The notes below the pieces were generated by a model. That model saw only the letters and a program-made list of their open reading frames with translations. It was not told where the DNA came from and searched no databases. A stretch of 64,000 nt of DNA from Chitiniphilus purpureus. GTDB lineage: Bacteria; Pseudomonadota; Gammaproteobacteria; Burkholderiales; Chitinibacteraceae. Within the stretch, counting starts at the first letter, position 1. Every line of letters starts with the position of its first letter. The position numbers and the translations under genes are program-made. Shown here piece after piece: positions 16,601 to 28,858 of this stretch. The stretch lies in contig NZ_CP106753.1 in assembly GCF_025642115.1 (NCBI RefSeq), positions 2,503,501-2,567,500 on the forward strand, read 5' to 3'.

Positions 16601-17141
16601 CCTGACCGAGGCGATCGGCACGCTGGAGAACGCCATCCGCCGCATCGACCGCGAAACGCGCGCACTGCTGCAGGAGACCTACGATGCGGTCAACGCCAAT
16701 CTGCAGGAACTGTTCCCGATGCTGTTCGGCGGCGGTCACGCCGAGCTTGTGCTCACCGGCGAGGAAATCCTCGATGCCGGCCTGACGATCATGGCCCAGC
16801 CACCGGGCAAGAAGAACAGCACCATCCACTTGCTCTCCGGTGGCGAGAAGGCACTGACCGCACTAAGTCTGGTATTCTCGCTGTTTCGCCTCAATCCCGC
16901 GCCGTTCTGCCTGCTCGACGAAGTGGATGCGCCGCTTGACGACGCCAATACGCTGCGTTTTTGCCATCTGGTCAAGAAGATGGCCGAGCGCACCCAGTTC
17001 CTCTACATCAGCCACAACCGGCTGACCATGGAAATGGCCAGCCAGCTCGTCGGCGTCACCATGCAAGAGCAGGGCGTATCGCGCGTGGTGGCGGTCGATA
17101 TCGAAGCCGCGCTGTCGATGCGCGAATCTGCCCCCGTATAG
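13659..17141 (+). CDS. smc: Chromosome segregation protein SMC
   Basis: SMC is the ATPase of bacterial condensin, which with ScpA and ScpB loads at parS and compacts and resolves sister chromosomes. The 1160-residue protein has the complete layout: N-terminal head with Walker A GPNGCGKSN (31-39), a Q-loop segment, coiled coil 1 (about 165-500), a hinge (about 505-640, including GHLVGRAGIVYH), coiled coil 2, and the C-terminal head with signature LLSGGEKALTALSLVF and Walker B CLLDEVDAPLDDAN. The start is a GTG (VRLTHLKLAGFKSF), which matches the family start exactly; an ATG 32 codons upstream would add non-conserved residues. It heads the smc-zipA-ligA cluster. Confidence 0.97.
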   Translation: MRLTHLKLAGFKSFVDPTTVHVPGQLVAICGPNGCGKSNVIDAVRWVLGESSAKQLRGESMQDVIFNGSGARKPVSRAAVELVFDNAAGLAAGQWSQYAEISIKRVLTRQGESSYYINNLQVRRRDITDLFLGTGVGKGGYAIIEQGMISRIIEAKPEELRHFLEEAAGVSKYKERRRETEARLADTRDNLSRVEDIARELGAQIAKLETQAEVAAEYNRLQAAVTEKQNLLALQRKLDAARDAEAARREIDAAQNALEAQLAQLRALEAALEQLREDHFTASDAVHQAQGELYDANAAVARLEQQLLHLKQTRERLTQQLQEAGAELGRLDAQDRVAGDELEIWRARHEEANYAAEESALALDAQSERLPELEGALRLADDEFNSLRERLASARNTVQLARQQAQHLERTLAQLRERRQRLLAEHAALAPAHDEAREALIETRAAAALAQEQGALALAEGEARLAQARTRQQQARAAREALSLELAGLTAREAALGELTRTGDADGLASWLAAQELAQADVLLDVVRVQAGWETALEAALGARLQARLAQTPPQAVAPAPLVLALPAQPASAGHGLRAKVTSDHATANAALDDWLAGIDCAESLADALARRTTLPPGRRLATRDGHLVGRAGIVYHAADGHLAGMVARRVERDAIRERLATLHPALADAEETLTGATQALEEAESMLPVARQQVQAAQQQLAQCERELARRDEAHQQAGRRQQQLADELAQLDGQLEDETIASLACEERRLQAEDELAPLEDALHHARLTRTEAESACELQRSRLRQAERQAQEARFAVQAAQQKLAELARRGGDLGEQRQRLLERREALALELEHVDEGQFDVGFQAAVDTRAQKERALAAARDALNGLTGQLREREGDKQRIEAGLEPAREAVGNLRLKEQEARLAAERFAQELAEAGADETALRERLGTGLKVSSLAAEIGRLSQALSGLGAVNLAALEELEAARTRQGWLQAQSADLTEAIGTLENAIRRIDRETRALLQETYDAVNANLQELFPMLFGGGHAELVLTGEEILDAGLTIMAQPPGKKNSTIHLLSGGEKALTALSLVFSLFRLNPAPFCLLDEVDAPLDDANTLRFCHLVKKMAERTQFLYISHNRLTMEMASQLVGVTMQEQGVSRVVAVDIEAALSMRESAPV

Positions 17142-17356
17142 CTTCCCATGCCACGCTTTCCTTCCGTGCCCGTTGCCTTGCCAGCCCATCGAACGGGCCG
17201 CGGGCGACGGGTGGCCGCAAGGCATGCGCAGGCCGTGCGCCTGCCGCTCGTGAATCGGAACGGCGCACCTTGCTTTGAAGCGGGCCGCGCCTTGTGTTTG
17301 AATGCAACCGTACCTTTAGACCACGGTCGCCCCCCGCGGTGGCCAAAGCCGAAGCC

Positions 17357-20970
<3,614 letters not shown>

Positions 20971-20989
20971 CTGCGGGCGTGCCGCCGTC

Positions 20990-21026
20990 CCGGCCAGGGC
21001 GCATCGATTGCATGTCCTGGCCCGGT
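20990..21026. terminator. Possible terminator hairpin between convergent ligA and spo0M-like gene
   Basis: CCGGCCAGG and CCTGGCCCGG can pair around a loop of about 16 bases in the gap between the two convergent stops. There is no thymine tract on either side, so intrinsic termination would be weak. Confidence 0.3.
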
Positions 21027-21081
21027 CGGTGCCATTGTGCCCGTGCGTGCCGCGATCCGGCGGCACGGGCTCCTGCCGGCG

Positions 21082-21828
21082 TCAGCGCAACACGCGTTGC
21101 AGCTCGGCCTCCCAGTTGATCGAAGCCCAGTTCGCGCCCATCGTCAGGGTGATGTAGCCGTCGCCGCGCAGGCGCCGGTCGATTTCCAGCAGCACCAGGG
21201 TATCGTGGGGGCCGGGCAGGAAGGTCACCTCGACCTCGGCGATGGACCAGCTGCCGTAGCTGGGCCTGAATTCCAGCTCCTGGTAGCAGCCCAGCGTGCT
21301 GTAGCGGTTGCCGGCGCGCGCCGTGCCACGCTCGACATCGACCCGGGACAGGGTGAAGCCTGCCTGGCTCATCGCCTGGATCAAGCGCTGCATCGGTGCG
21401 GTCGGCCGCACCGTCACATAGTCGCGGTCGCTTGCATCCACCGCGCTCTGGATCGCGAGGTCGGTGTGGATCCAGACCGGCGCGCGCACATAGCCCGCAG
21501 CAAGCACAGCGGTATCATTGATCGGGGTTTCCAGCGGCAACTGGAACTGGAACGGCAGGCGGATCTGCTGACCCGGCTGCACTTCCTGGCGACCGGCCAG
21601 CCTGATGGTGCCAAGCACATGGTTGCTGTAATGCTCGCCATGCTCGTGCTCGACTTCCACTTCGGTCATCAGCGCCAGTTCGACGTGTTCCAGCGTCTGC
21701 GGCACCTCGCCGCCCTGGATCAACACTTCACCCGACAGCACCTCGCCCGGTGCGAGCGTGGGGTTGTTCAGGCGGGTATCCACGCTGGCGCCTCCGGCGC
21801 CCAGCGCGGCCAACAGTTTCTTGAACAT
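21082..21828 (-). CDS. Spo0M/SpoOM family protein (arrestin-like)
   Basis: The 248-residue product belongs to the sporulation-control Spo0M family: MFKKLLAALG at the start, a first beta-rich arrestin-like half (PTLAPGEVLSGEVLIQGG, LEHVELALMTEVE) and a second half ending in a helical GANWASINWEAEL tail. In Bacillus the protein affects sporulation; in non-sporulating proteobacteria its role is unknown, so the name should not be read as evidence for sporulation. AGGAGTC precedes the start. The leader contains a perfect GCGCCGC/GCGGCGC hairpin at 21847-21864 just upstream of the ribosome site. It is convergent with ligA. Confidence 0.88.
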   Translation of the reverse strand: MFKKLLAALGAGGASVDTRLNNPTLAPGEVLSGEVLIQGGEVPQTLEHVELALMTEVEVEHEHGEHYSNHVLGTIRLAGRQEVQPGQQIRLPFQFQLPLETPINDTAVLAAGYVRAPVWIHTDLAIQSAVDASDRDYVTVRPTAPMQRLIQAMSQAGFTLSRVDVERGTARAGNRYSTLGCYQELEFRPSYGSWSIAEVEVTFLPGPHDTLVLLEIDRRLRGDGYITLTMGANWASINWEAELQRVLR

Positions 21829-22185
21829 CGATGACTCCTGGAGAGGGCGCCGCTTATGCGGCGCGATACGGGTATCCGGACGCATGCCTGCGCCGACCGG
21901 CGCCAAGATTAGGCGATCGGCGTGCGACAGGGCAGGGGCCAGTGGCAATGCGCCGTTGTCGTTGCATGGTTGCAACAGCGGCCTGCGAAGCCTGCCGCCC
22001 GCTCAATCGAGTGGCGGCGCGCTGGAACGTTCAATCGGCTGCACAGTCCACCAGGGAGCCCGAAGCCGGAGTCGCGCAGCAACCGCCTGTGCCGGTACAG
22101 TCAGCGCATCCCCGACCGCCTTCAACCTTTGCAGCGGCTTCAGGCATTGCCGGCATGGTGTGCCGGGCCGCTGCGGAGCGTCGCC
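21829..22185. other. Divergent upstream region between the Spo0M-like gene and a small gene
   Basis: These 357 bp lie between two divergent starts and must hold promoters for both. I can point to the stem GCGCCGC-TTAT-GCGGCGC (21847-21864) in the Spo0M-like leader and a TACAGT resembling a -10 near 22095, but no confident promoter. No protein-coding frame looks real. Confidence 0.4.
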
Positions 22186-22344
22186 ATGAAATTCAAACTT
22201 CCGCCCAGCGACAAGCCACGCAACCCGTTCGCACTGGCCGCCCGCCAACGCACGGCCGGCGCGCACGACAAGAGCAGCAAGGCCAAGCGCCAGGCATTGC
22301 GTCAGGCGCTGCAACGCAGCCTGCGGCGGGATGCCGCGGACTAG
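22186..22344 (+). CDS. Small basic protein, conserved in betaproteobacteria by appearance
   Basis: A 52-residue, strongly basic protein starting MKFKLPPSDKPRNPF, followed by an alanine/arginine/lysine-rich helix (AGAHDKSSKAKRQALRQAL) and an acidic end. I have an impression of similar short MKFKLP..KPRNPF proteins in related betaproteobacteria, but cannot confirm it here. No signal peptide or membrane segment. The composition suggests binding to nucleic acid or ribosomes; that is a guess. Confidence 0.6.
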   Translation: MKFKLPPSDKPRNPFALAARQRTAGAHDKSSKAKRQALRQALQRSLRRDAAD

Positions 22345-22650
22345 CCGGTATCGCGCCGGTTGTCCAAGGCAACGCCCTATGCGATAGTCGCCCTGTCTTA
22401 CACCACACTTCGGTCCCCTCGTCATGCCTGCATCTTGCCGCTTCACCTGCCATCGCCCTGCCATGGGTGAGGCACGTGGCCGCGCGGCGGCATGGGGATC
22501 GAAAAAACCGGCGGACCGCTGACGGGCCGCCCTGGTGCCCGTCGGCATGGCCGACGGGTTCCGTTCCAGTACGTTGTCTTTGAACCAGAACATTCCCTGA
22601 AGCCGGACCCGATGGGTTGACGTTGTCTACTCAACCACAAGGAGATTTGC
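22345..22650. other. Intergenic region with one strong hairpin
   Basis: No gene is visible in these 306 bp. The only structure is a perfect nine-base hairpin, CCCGTCGGC-ATG-GCCGACGGG (22538-22558), followed by TTCCGTTCC rather than a thymine tract. It could be a weak terminator for the small gene or a leader structure for the DapA-family gene. Confidence 0.4.
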
Positions 22651-23532
22651 ATGTTCGAGGGAATCTGGATTCCGATGGTGACGCCGCTGCGTGCCGGCGC
22701 GCCCGATCTGCCGGCTGCCGCCGCATTGGCCCGGCATCTTGCCGGCAGCGGGATCGCCGGACTGGTGTTGAATGGCACGACAGGTGAAGCAGCCGCGCTC
22801 GCGCCGTCCGATACCCAGGCGCTGTTCGAGACCGTGCGCGCGGCGCTCGGACCGCAGGTGCCGGTGCTGATGGGCATCTCGGGCAGCGCCACCGCGGCCA
22901 TGGTCGCCACAGTGCGGCAATGGGACAAGGCAGGGATCGACGGCTTTCTGGTCAGTGCGCCCAGCTATGTGCGACCGGCACAGGCCGGGATCGTCAGCCA
23001 CTTCCATGCGGTCGCGGATGCAACCGGCCTGCCTATCGTGATCTACAACATTCCGTACCGGGTCGGTGTCAATATCGACGTCCCGACGCTGGCGACGCTT
23101 GCGCGACACCCGCAGCTGCAGGCGGTGAAGGAATCGGGTGGCGGCAGCCTTGCCCAGCTGACCGCCATCCTGGATGAAACCCCTTTGCGGGTGCTGTGCG
23201 GTGAGGATGCCTTGTTGTTTCCGGCCTTGTGCCTGGGCGCACATGGGGCGATCGCCGCGTCGGCGCATCTGGCTGCCGGTCATTTCGTACGTCTGTGGCA
23301 GGCGGTCCGCGATCAGCAGCTGCATCGGGCACGCATGCTGGATCGGCAGTTGCGCCCACTGATCCACGCGGCCTTTGCCGAGCCCAATCCGGTGGCGATC
23401 AAGGCGGCGCTGGCACAACAAGGCTGGACCACCGACGAAGTCCATCTGCCGCATCTGCCGGCCGGCCCAGCCAGCCGGAGCCGTCTGGCCACGGTGCTGG
23501 CCGCATTCGCAAAGGAGACGCATCGGCTGTGA
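22651..23532 (+). CDS. DapA-family aldolase (dihydrodipicolinate synthase / N-acetylneuraminate lyase superfamily)
   Basis: The 293-residue TIM-barrel enzyme keeps the class I aldolase residues of the family: GTTGE (42-46), Tyr132 in IYNIPYRVG with the arginine that binds the substrate carboxylate in DapA, and Schiff-base Lys160 in AVKESGG. In DapA this condenses pyruvate with aspartate semialdehyde for lysine synthesis, and the Tyr/Arg pattern fits DapA better than sialic-acid lyase. It may be dapA itself or a paralogue; I withhold the symbol because no other lysine gene is adjacent (lysA lies 29 kb away). AAGGAGAT precedes the start. Monocistronic. Confidence 0.85.
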   Translation: MFEGIWIPMVTPLRAGAPDLPAAAALARHLAGSGIAGLVLNGTTGEAAALAPSDTQALFETVRAALGPQVPVLMGISGSATAAMVATVRQWDKAGIDGFLVSAPSYVRPAQAGIVSHFHAVADATGLPIVIYNIPYRVGVNIDVPTLATLARHPQLQAVKESGGGSLAQLTAILDETPLRVLCGEDALLFPALCLGAHGAIAASAHLAAGHFVRLWQAVRDQQLHRARMLDRQLRPLIHAAFAEPNPVAIKAALAQQGWTTDEVHLPHLPAGPASRSRLATVLAAFAKETHRL

Positions 23533-23857
23533 TGATGAGCCCGGTCATGCGGGCGCATCGGTGGAGGTGGGTTTGCCTGCCGCTACGCGGACGTTCTTGC
23601 CGGCCTGCGCAACTTCCCACCGCACCGCTCGTCCACCTGCCAGGATCAAAAAGGCGCCGCACCGGCTTCAACGTACTGGCCTGGCACGCTTTTTCGCCCG
23701 GCGCGCCTTGCCCCTGAAGGGGGCTTGGGGCACAATCCCCCCCTTTTCGGGCCGGTGCTGCGTACCGGCATTTGACATTGATGGCTTGCCCACCCATCGT
23801 CCAGTGACACAAAGTGGCAAGACGTCTTAGACCTTCTAGCCCAGGGGGTGTGGGATC
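23533..23857. other. Intergenic region upstream of the Rieske oxygenase
   Basis: No gene is seen in these 325 bp. A GCCCC/GGGGC hairpin (23710-23724) may end the DapA-family transcript. Candidate promoter elements for the downstream gene are CACAAT (23731-23736) and TTGACA (23772-23777), the latter without a good -10. A perfect 10-bp palindrome AAGACGTCTT lies at 23819-23828, 30 bp before the start codon. Confidence 0.4.
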
Positions 23858-24973
23858 ATGACCAATCTGGCTACAGCTGCTTTGTTGCAGCTGGATATGG
23901 CGACACAGCTGCCGGTGTCCGCCTACTTCGACGAACAGCTCCACCGGCTTGAGCTGGAACGCCTGTTCGAGCGCGGCCCGAAGTACATCGGCCACGAATT
24001 GATGGTGCCCGAAGCAGGTGACTATCACGTGCTGGAAATGGCCGATGGCGCCAAGTACCTGAAGCGTACCGACCAAGGGGTCAAGCTCCTTTCCAACATC
24101 TGCCGCCACCGCCAGGCCACCATGCTGACGGGGCGCGGCAATGCCAGCCACACCATCTGCCCGTTGCACCGCTGGACCTACGACCAGCACGGCCAGTTGC
24201 TGGGCGCCCCGCATTTTCCGGCCAACCCATGTCTGCACCTGCCGCAGACCGAACTGGTCAGCTGGAACGGCCTGCTGTTTGAAAGCAACGGCCACGATAT
24301 CGAGGCGCACCTCAAGGACCTGGGTGTGGCCAAGGATCTCGATTTCTCCGGCTACGTGTTCCACAGCGTGCAGGTGGACGAGTACCAGGGCAATTGGAAG
24401 ACCTTCATCGAGGTCTATCTTGAGGACTACCACGTCGTACCGTTCCATCCGGGCCTTGGTCAGTTCGTGAGCTGCGACGACCTGAACTGGCAGTTCGGCG
24501 ACTGGTACTCGGTGCAGACCGTGGGGGTACAGAACGCGCTTGCCAAGCCCGGCTCGCGTATCTACGCCGAATGGCATCGGCAGGTGAAGAACTACTACGG
24601 CGGGCGGCTGCCCCGGCACGGCGCGATCTGGCTCACCTACTACCCCAATGTGATGATCGAGTGGTACCCGCACACGCTGGTGATCTCGACCGTCATCCCC
24701 ACCGGCCCGCGCAGTTACAAGAATGTGGTCGAGTTCTACTATCCCGAGGACATTGCCTATTTCGAGCCGGAGTTCCTCTCCGCCGAGCAGGCGGCCTACG
24801 CCGAGACCGCGGTCGAGGACCGGGAGATCATCGACCGCATGGAGGCCGGTCGGATCGCATTGCATAAGGCCGGGCGCAATGAGGTGGGCCCCTACCAGAG
24901 CCCGATGGAAGACGGCATGCGCCATTTCCATCAGTTCCTGCGGCGCGAGCTGGGGCAGGCGATCCGCGCATGA
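23858..24973 (+). CDS. Rieske non-heme iron oxygenase, alpha subunit
   Basis: The 371-residue protein has an N-terminal Rieske [2Fe-2S] domain with the ligand pairs Cys82-x-His84 (CRHRQATML) and Cys101-x2-His104 (CPLHRWTYD), and a C-terminal catalytic domain whose mononuclear iron site is visible as Glu185, Asp190, His192 and His197 (EVYLEDYHVVPFH). This is the ring-hydroxylating oxygenase alpha-subunit plan; such enzymes hydroxylate aromatic rings or demethylate methylamines, using electrons from a separate reductase. No beta subunit, ferredoxin or reductase gene is nearby, so the partner and substrate are unknown. The start is preceded by a purine-rich GGGGGTGTGGGATC. Confidence 0.92.
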   Translation: MTNLATAALLQLDMATQLPVSAYFDEQLHRLELERLFERGPKYIGHELMVPEAGDYHVLEMADGAKYLKRTDQGVKLLSNICRHRQATMLTGRGNASHTICPLHRWTYDQHGQLLGAPHFPANPCLHLPQTELVSWNGLLFESNGHDIEAHLKDLGVAKDLDFSGYVFHSVQVDEYQGNWKTFIEVYLEDYHVVPFHPGLGQFVSCDDLNWQFGDWYSVQTVGVQNALAKPGSRIYAEWHRQVKNYYGGRLPRHGAIWLTYYPNVMIEWYPHTLVISTVIPTGPRSYKNVVEFYYPEDIAYFEPEFLSAEQAAYAETAVEDREIIDRMEAGRIALHKAGRNEVGPYQSPMEDGMRHFHQFLRRELGQAIRA

Positions 24974-25060
24974 GCTGCGGATAAGGTGCGGTAGCGCGGG
25001 ACACGGCGCGCATAGCGGCGCATACTCATGATGTCCATCACAACATGCAGGGGGACTGCG

Positions 25061-25249
25061 ATGAGTGACCGAAACCGCGCCAAGCAACCGGACGCCGCGC
25101 CGCGCGGCGAAGCTGCGCCCGGCGCCGCCAAGGCGGGGGTGCTGACCAAGGAGGCGCTGGCGCGAGCCAATCAGCTTGCTGTCAACCGTCGCCGGCAGCT
25201 GGAGGCATTGCTGGAAGACCGCAAACAGGCGAGCGAAGACCTGTTCTGA
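25061..25249 (+). CDS. Small hypothetical protein
   Basis: A 62-residue protein starting MSDRNRAKQPD, with an unstructured alanine/proline/glutamate N-terminal half and a helical C-terminal half (LTKEALARANQLAVNRR ... LLEDRKQ). I do not recognise it. AGGGGACTGCG precedes the start, which I prefer to an ATG 11 codons upstream. A strong intrinsic terminator follows, which supports this being a transcribed gene. Confidence 0.55.
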   Translation: MSDRNRAKQPDAAPRGEAAPGAAKAGVLTKEALARANQLAVNRRRQLEALLEDRKQASEDLF

Positions 25250-25321
25250 AGCGGTGCAGACGCAGACGGTGTTCCGCTTTCCCTGATATTGGCCGCGCAG
25301 GCTGGCGCGGATAATCCCTTG

Positions 25322-25348
25322 AAGGCAGCGTGGTGCTGCCTTCTTTTC
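25322..25348 (+). terminator. Intrinsic terminator after the 62-residue gene
   Basis: AAGGCAGC (25322-25329) pairs perfectly with GCTGCCTT (25335-25342) around the loop GTGGT, followed by CTTTTC. It sits 73 bp past the stop of the small gene and about 20 bp before the EamA start. Confidence 0.75.
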
Positions 25349-25365
25349 ATTGCCCGTCCTCCCGC

Positions 25366-26250
25366 ATGCCCATGCCCTGGTGGTCCCGCCTGTCGCAATC
25401 CGGTCCGTTCTGGATGGTGGTGGCCGGGTTTTGCTTTGGTGTGATGGGCGTGTTCGTCAAACTGGGCAGCCGCGACTTCAGTTCCGCCGAGCTGGTGTTC
25501 TACCGTTGCCTTGCCGGCGCGCTGTTCATCCTGGCCGTGGCAGTGCCGGCTAGGCGCGGATTGAAGGTGGATGGGCCCACACTGAAGGTGCACCTGTCGC
25601 GCGGGATCTCCGGGTTCTTCGCGCTGTTGTTGTATTTCCACGCCATCGCCCACCTGCCGCTGCCCACCGCGGTCACGCTCAACTACACCTCGCCGCTGTT
25701 CCTGCTGCTCATCAGCGCAATCTGGCTCAGGCAATGGCCGCACTGGCTGCAGGCGCTGGCGGTGCTGCTTGGTTTTGCCGGGGTGGCGCTGTTGCTGCGT
25801 CCAACCTTTGATGCTGCGCACTGGCCGGCCGGGCTGATCGGCCTGGGTTCGGGCCTGCTGGCCAGCATCGCCTACCTGAACGTGCACGAATTGGGGCGGC
25901 GCGGTGAGCCGGAATGGCGCACTGTCTACTATTTCTCGCTGATCTCGGCGCTTGGAGCCGCACTGGTCATGTTGCTCCAGCCGCAGCCGCTGACGTCGCT
26001 GGCAACAGGCAACGTCTGGAATGTGCTCGGGATGAGCCTTGCCGCCACCTGTGCGCAGCTGGCCATGACCCGCGCCTACCGCAAGGGGCGTTCGCTGGCG
26101 GTGGCAAGCCTGGCCTATCTGACCGTGCCGTTCTCGACCCTGTTCGGTGTCTTGATCTGGGCGGACGTGCTGCCGCCGTCGGCCTACCTGGGCATGCTGC
26201 TGATCGGCCTGTGCGGCGTGCTGGCCAGCACCGCGCGGCGATCGGGGTGA
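25366..26250 (+). CDS. DMT-superfamily permease with two EamA domains
   Basis: The 294-residue inner-membrane protein has ten predicted helices arranged as two EamA repeats: GVMGVFVKLGSRDFSSAELVFYR in the first (quoted in part) and SLAVASLAYLTVPFSTLFGVLIW in the second. Members export amino acids, metabolites or nucleotides; substrate unknown. The start is ambiguous between ATG codons at 25366 and 25372. A terminator stands just upstream, so transcription must start between it and the gene or read through. Monocistronic; followed by surE after about 140 bp. Confidence 0.88.
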   Translation: MPMPWWSRLSQSGPFWMVVAGFCFGVMGVFVKLGSRDFSSAELVFYRCLAGALFILAVAVPARRGLKVDGPTLKVHLSRGISGFFALLLYFHAIAHLPLPTAVTLNYTSPLFLLLISAIWLRQWPHWLQALAVLLGFAGVALLLRPTFDAAHWPAGLIGLGSGLLASIAYLNVHELGRRGEPEWRTVYYFSLISALGAALVMLLQPQPLTSLATGNVWNVLGMSLAATCAQLAMTRAYRKGRSLAVASLAYLTVPFSTLFGVLIWADVLPPSAYLGMLLIGLCGVLASTARRSG

Positions 26251-26387
26251 AGGCGATGCCGGAACCGAGGGGGCTGTGCCCGCCGCAGGGCCCTTGCCAG
26301 ACCGGGGCGGGCGCATGCAGCCGGCCGACGCATCTCGCATTCGCATATCGATTCGCCCTAGAATAGCCCGGGCATTGGGAGAGTCGA

Positions 26388-27131
26388 TTGCGTATCCTGC
26401 TATCCAACGATGATGGTTATTTCGCGCCTGGCCTGGCTGCGCTGGCCGACGCGCTGGCAGTGTCCCACGAGGTGACGGTGTGCGCGCCCGAACGTGATCG
26501 CAGCGGGGCCAGCAATTCGCTGACGCTCGATCGCCCGCTTGCCATCCGGCGCGCCGCAAGTGGCTTTTACTATGCCAACGGCACGCCGACCGACTGCGTG
26601 CACGTGGCAGCGACAGGGATGCTGGACGACATGCCGCAGATGGTGGTCTCCGGCATCAACCATGGTGCCAACATGGGCGACGACACCATCTATTCCGGGA
26701 CCGTCGCCGCCGCGACCGAAGGCTACCTGCTCGGCCTGCCCGCCATCGCGATCTCGCTCGCTTCGCGCAATCCACGCCATTTCGAGACGGCCGGGCAGGT
26801 GGCACGCGAGCTGATCGCGCGCTGCGAGCGCGAACCGTTCCGTGGCGCGGTGCTGCTCAACGTCAATGTGCCGGATCTGCCCTATGCCGAACTGCGTGGC
26901 ATCCGTGCCACGCGGCTGGGGCGGCGGCACAAGTCCGCCCCGGTGATCCGCGACCAGAACCCGCGCGGCGAGACCATCTGGTGGGTCGGTGCCGTCGGCG
27001 AGGCGGCTGACGCGGGCGAAGGCACTGATTTCCACGCCGTGGCGCACGGCTATGTCTCGGTCACGCCGCTGTCGGTCGACCTGACCGCCCATGCGCAACT
27101 GGAGTTCGTTTCGTCATGGCTGTCCGTCTGA
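26388..27131 (+). CDS. surE: 5'/3'-nucleotidase SurE
   Basis: SurE is a cytosolic metal-dependent phosphatase acting on nucleoside monophosphates and polyphosphate, linked to stationary-phase survival. The 247-residue product starts at a TTG ([15 protein letters not shown]), giving the metal-binding DD pair at residues 8-9, and also carries [19 protein letters not shown] around residue 90, the other half of the active site. GGGAGAG precedes the start. The last 16 bases overlap the start of pcm, so the two are likely translationally coupled. First gene of surE-pcm-nlpD-rpoS. Confidence 0.95.
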   Translation: MRILLSNDDGYFAPGLAALADALAVSHEVTVCAPERDRSGASNSLTLDRPLAIRRAASGFYYANGTPTDCVHVAATGMLDDMPQMVVSGINHGANMGDDTIYSGTVAAATEGYLLGLPAIAISLASRNPRHFETAGQVARELIARCEREPFRGAVLLNVNVPDLPYAELRGIRATRLGRRHKSAPVIRDQNPRGETIWWVGAVGEAADAGEGTDFHAVAHGYVSVTPLSVDLTAHAQLEFVSSWLSV

Positions 27132-27787
27132 ACTTCAATGTCCCCGAGCATAGCGGCATGACGTCGGCGCGCACGCGCGCAAGGCTGGCCGAGCGCCTGC
27201 GCGCGTCCGGCATCGCCGACGAGGCGCTGCTCGGCGTGATGGCCGAAGTACCGCGGCACGCCTTTGTCGACCAGGCGCTGGCCCATCGCGCCTACGACGA
27301 TGTATCCCTGCCCATCGGTTACAGCCAGACCATTTCGCAGCCGTATATCGTCGCGCGCATGACCGAACTGGTGCTGGGCGCGTCGGGGCGGCAGAAGGTC
27401 CTTGAGATCGGCACCGGTTGCGGCTACCAGACCACCGTGCTCGCCCAGTTCTTCCATACCGTCCATTCGATCGAACGCGTGGGCGGACTTGCGCGGGCTG
27501 CGCGTGAACGCCTGGCGGGCCTCGGGGTGCGCAACGTCCGGTTGCGGCACGGCGACGGCAGCCAGGGGTGGGCCAACGCCGCACCGTTCGACGCCATCAT
27601 GATCACCGCTGCCGCGCCCATCCTGCCTGAAGCCTTGATCGGGCAGCTGGCGGTGGGCGGACGCTTGGTCTTTCCTGTCGGCGTGGCCGAGCAGGAATTG
27701 CGCATGATCGAACGCACCGCCGACGGCTGCCTTGAAACCCGGCTGGAAAAGGTACGGTTCGTGCCTTTGTTGCCTGGTGTAGCCTGA
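27116..27787 (+). CDS. pcm: Protein-L-isoaspartate O-methyltransferase
   Basis: Pcm methylates L-isoaspartyl residues in aged proteins with S-adenosylmethionine, starting their repair. The 223-residue protein shows the PCMT pattern: [18 protein letters not shown] (substrate site), SAM-binding motif [18 protein letters not shown], motif II region [13 protein letters not shown] and LVFPVG. The start at 27116 lies inside surE, consistent with coupled translation in the stationary-phase cluster. Confidence 0.95.
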   Translation: MAVRLNFNVPEHSGMTSARTRARLAERLRASGIADEALLGVMAEVPRHAFVDQALAHRAYDDVSLPIGYSQTISQPYIVARMTELVLGASGRQKVLEIGTGCGYQTTVLAQFFHTVHSIERVGGLARAARERLAGLGVRNVRLRHGDGSQGWANAAPFDAIMITAAAPILPEALIGQLAVGGRLVFPVGVAEQELRMIERTADGCLETRLEKVRFVPLLPGVA

Positions 27788-27844
27788 TCTTCCCTCAAAG
27801 CCGGCGTCCGTCGGCCATGCTTTACCCGAAAAGGAGTCCCCTTC

Positions 27845-28858
27845 GTGAATCGGCTGTACTGGATTGCTTCCATCTTCGCAGCAGCGCTGGCGGGTTGCGC
27901 CAGCGAACCGCGCAGCCCCGCACCGATCGTCGATGGCACGGTCCGCAGCACCGCACCGGCACCCGCTCCGGCGGCAGCGCCCGCCCCCGCGCCTGTCGCA
28001 GTCCCTTCCGGCAGCTATCTGGTCAAGCGTGGCGACACCTTGTACCGCATTGCATTGGACAACGGGCTGGATTACCGCGAGCTGGCTGCGTGGAACAACC
28101 TGGGCGATCTGAACGGCATCAAGGTGGGGCAGCTCCTGCGGTTGTCGCCTCCTGCAGACACCGGCGGCGTCGAGGTCAAGCCGCTACAAGAGGACGGGAC
28201 GATCGCAACGGCGCCGGCGGGGCCAGCCGCACCTGCGCCCGTTGCTACGCCGGTGAAGGCACCGGTGGGCACTGCGGTGCCGCTGCTGTCCTATCCCAAG
28301 GGAATGCGCCTGCCCTATGACAAGGACGCCGCCAACCGCATCGCCGCGGCCGCAGAAGGGCAGAGCGTTGCATCCAAGCCACAACCGGTACCCGCGCCCG
28401 TTCCAGCGTCCAATACGGCCTCAACTGTCGCCAATGCCGGGAAAAACCCGGAAAAAGCGCAGCCTGATGGTGACAGGACGGGCAGTGTGCCGGCCAGTTG
28501 GTTGTGGCCGACTGCCGGACGGGTAACGAAAGGTTTCACGAATGAAACAAAAGGTATTGATATCGCCGGGAAAATGGGTCAGCCTATTGTTGCGTCAGGT
28601 TCTGGCAAGGTGGTTTACGCGGGCGCCGGTCTGCGAGGCTACGGGAAGATGTTGATCATCAAACATGACAAGGAGTATCTGACTGCTTATGCGCACAACA
28701 GCAAGTTGATCGTCAAGGAGGGTGATGTCGTCAAACGCGGCGAAAAGATCGCAGAGATGGGCGACAGCGATACGGATCAGGTCAAGCTTCATTTTGAAAT
28801 CCGCAGATTTGGCAAACCGGTTGACCCGGCCAAATACATCCAGACGGAAATGCCATGA
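27845..28858 (+). CDS. nlpD: LysM/M23 lipoprotein NlpD, amidase activator
   Basis: NlpD is an outer-membrane lipoprotein that activates the cell-wall amidase AmiC at division. The 337-residue product starts at GTG behind AAAAGGAG and has a lipobox (LAGC, cysteine at residue 19), a proline/alanine-rich spacer, a LysM peptidoglycan-binding domain ([14 protein letters not shown] ... [10 protein letters not shown], about 58-100), another long linker and a C-terminal M23/LytM domain (about 220-330). The M23 metal ligands are degenerate: TKGIDIAG lacks the histidine before the glycine, and the final motif is KLHFEIR instead of HLHFE. That matches regulatory NlpD rather than an active endopeptidase. 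The last codons overlap rpoS by four bases. Confidence 0.95.
   Translation: MNRLYWIASIFAAALAGCASEPRSPAPIVDGTVRSTAPAPAPAAAPAPAPVAVPSGSYLVKRGDTLYRIALDNGLDYRELAAWNNLGDLNGIKVGQLLRLSPPADTGGVEVKPLQEDGTIATAPAGPAAPAPVATPVKAPVGTAVPLLSYPKGMRLPYDKDAANRIAAAAEGQSVASKPQPVPAPVPASNTASTVANAGKNPEKAQPDGDRTGSVPASWLWPTAGRVTKGFTNETKGIDIAGKMGQPIVASGSGKVVYAGAGLRGYGKMLIIKHDKEYLTAYAHNSKLIVKEGDVVKRGEKIAEMGDSDTDQVKLHFEIRRFGKPVDPAKYIQTEMP

Noticed and set aside
15186..16829. A 547-codon minus-strand open frame inside smc
   Set aside because: It is antisense to the SMC coiled coil and hinge and reflects repetitive GC-rich codons.
21082..21828. Evidence for sporulation from a Spo0M-like gene
   Set aside because: Spo0M homologues are common in non-sporulating proteobacteria and no other sporulation gene is present.
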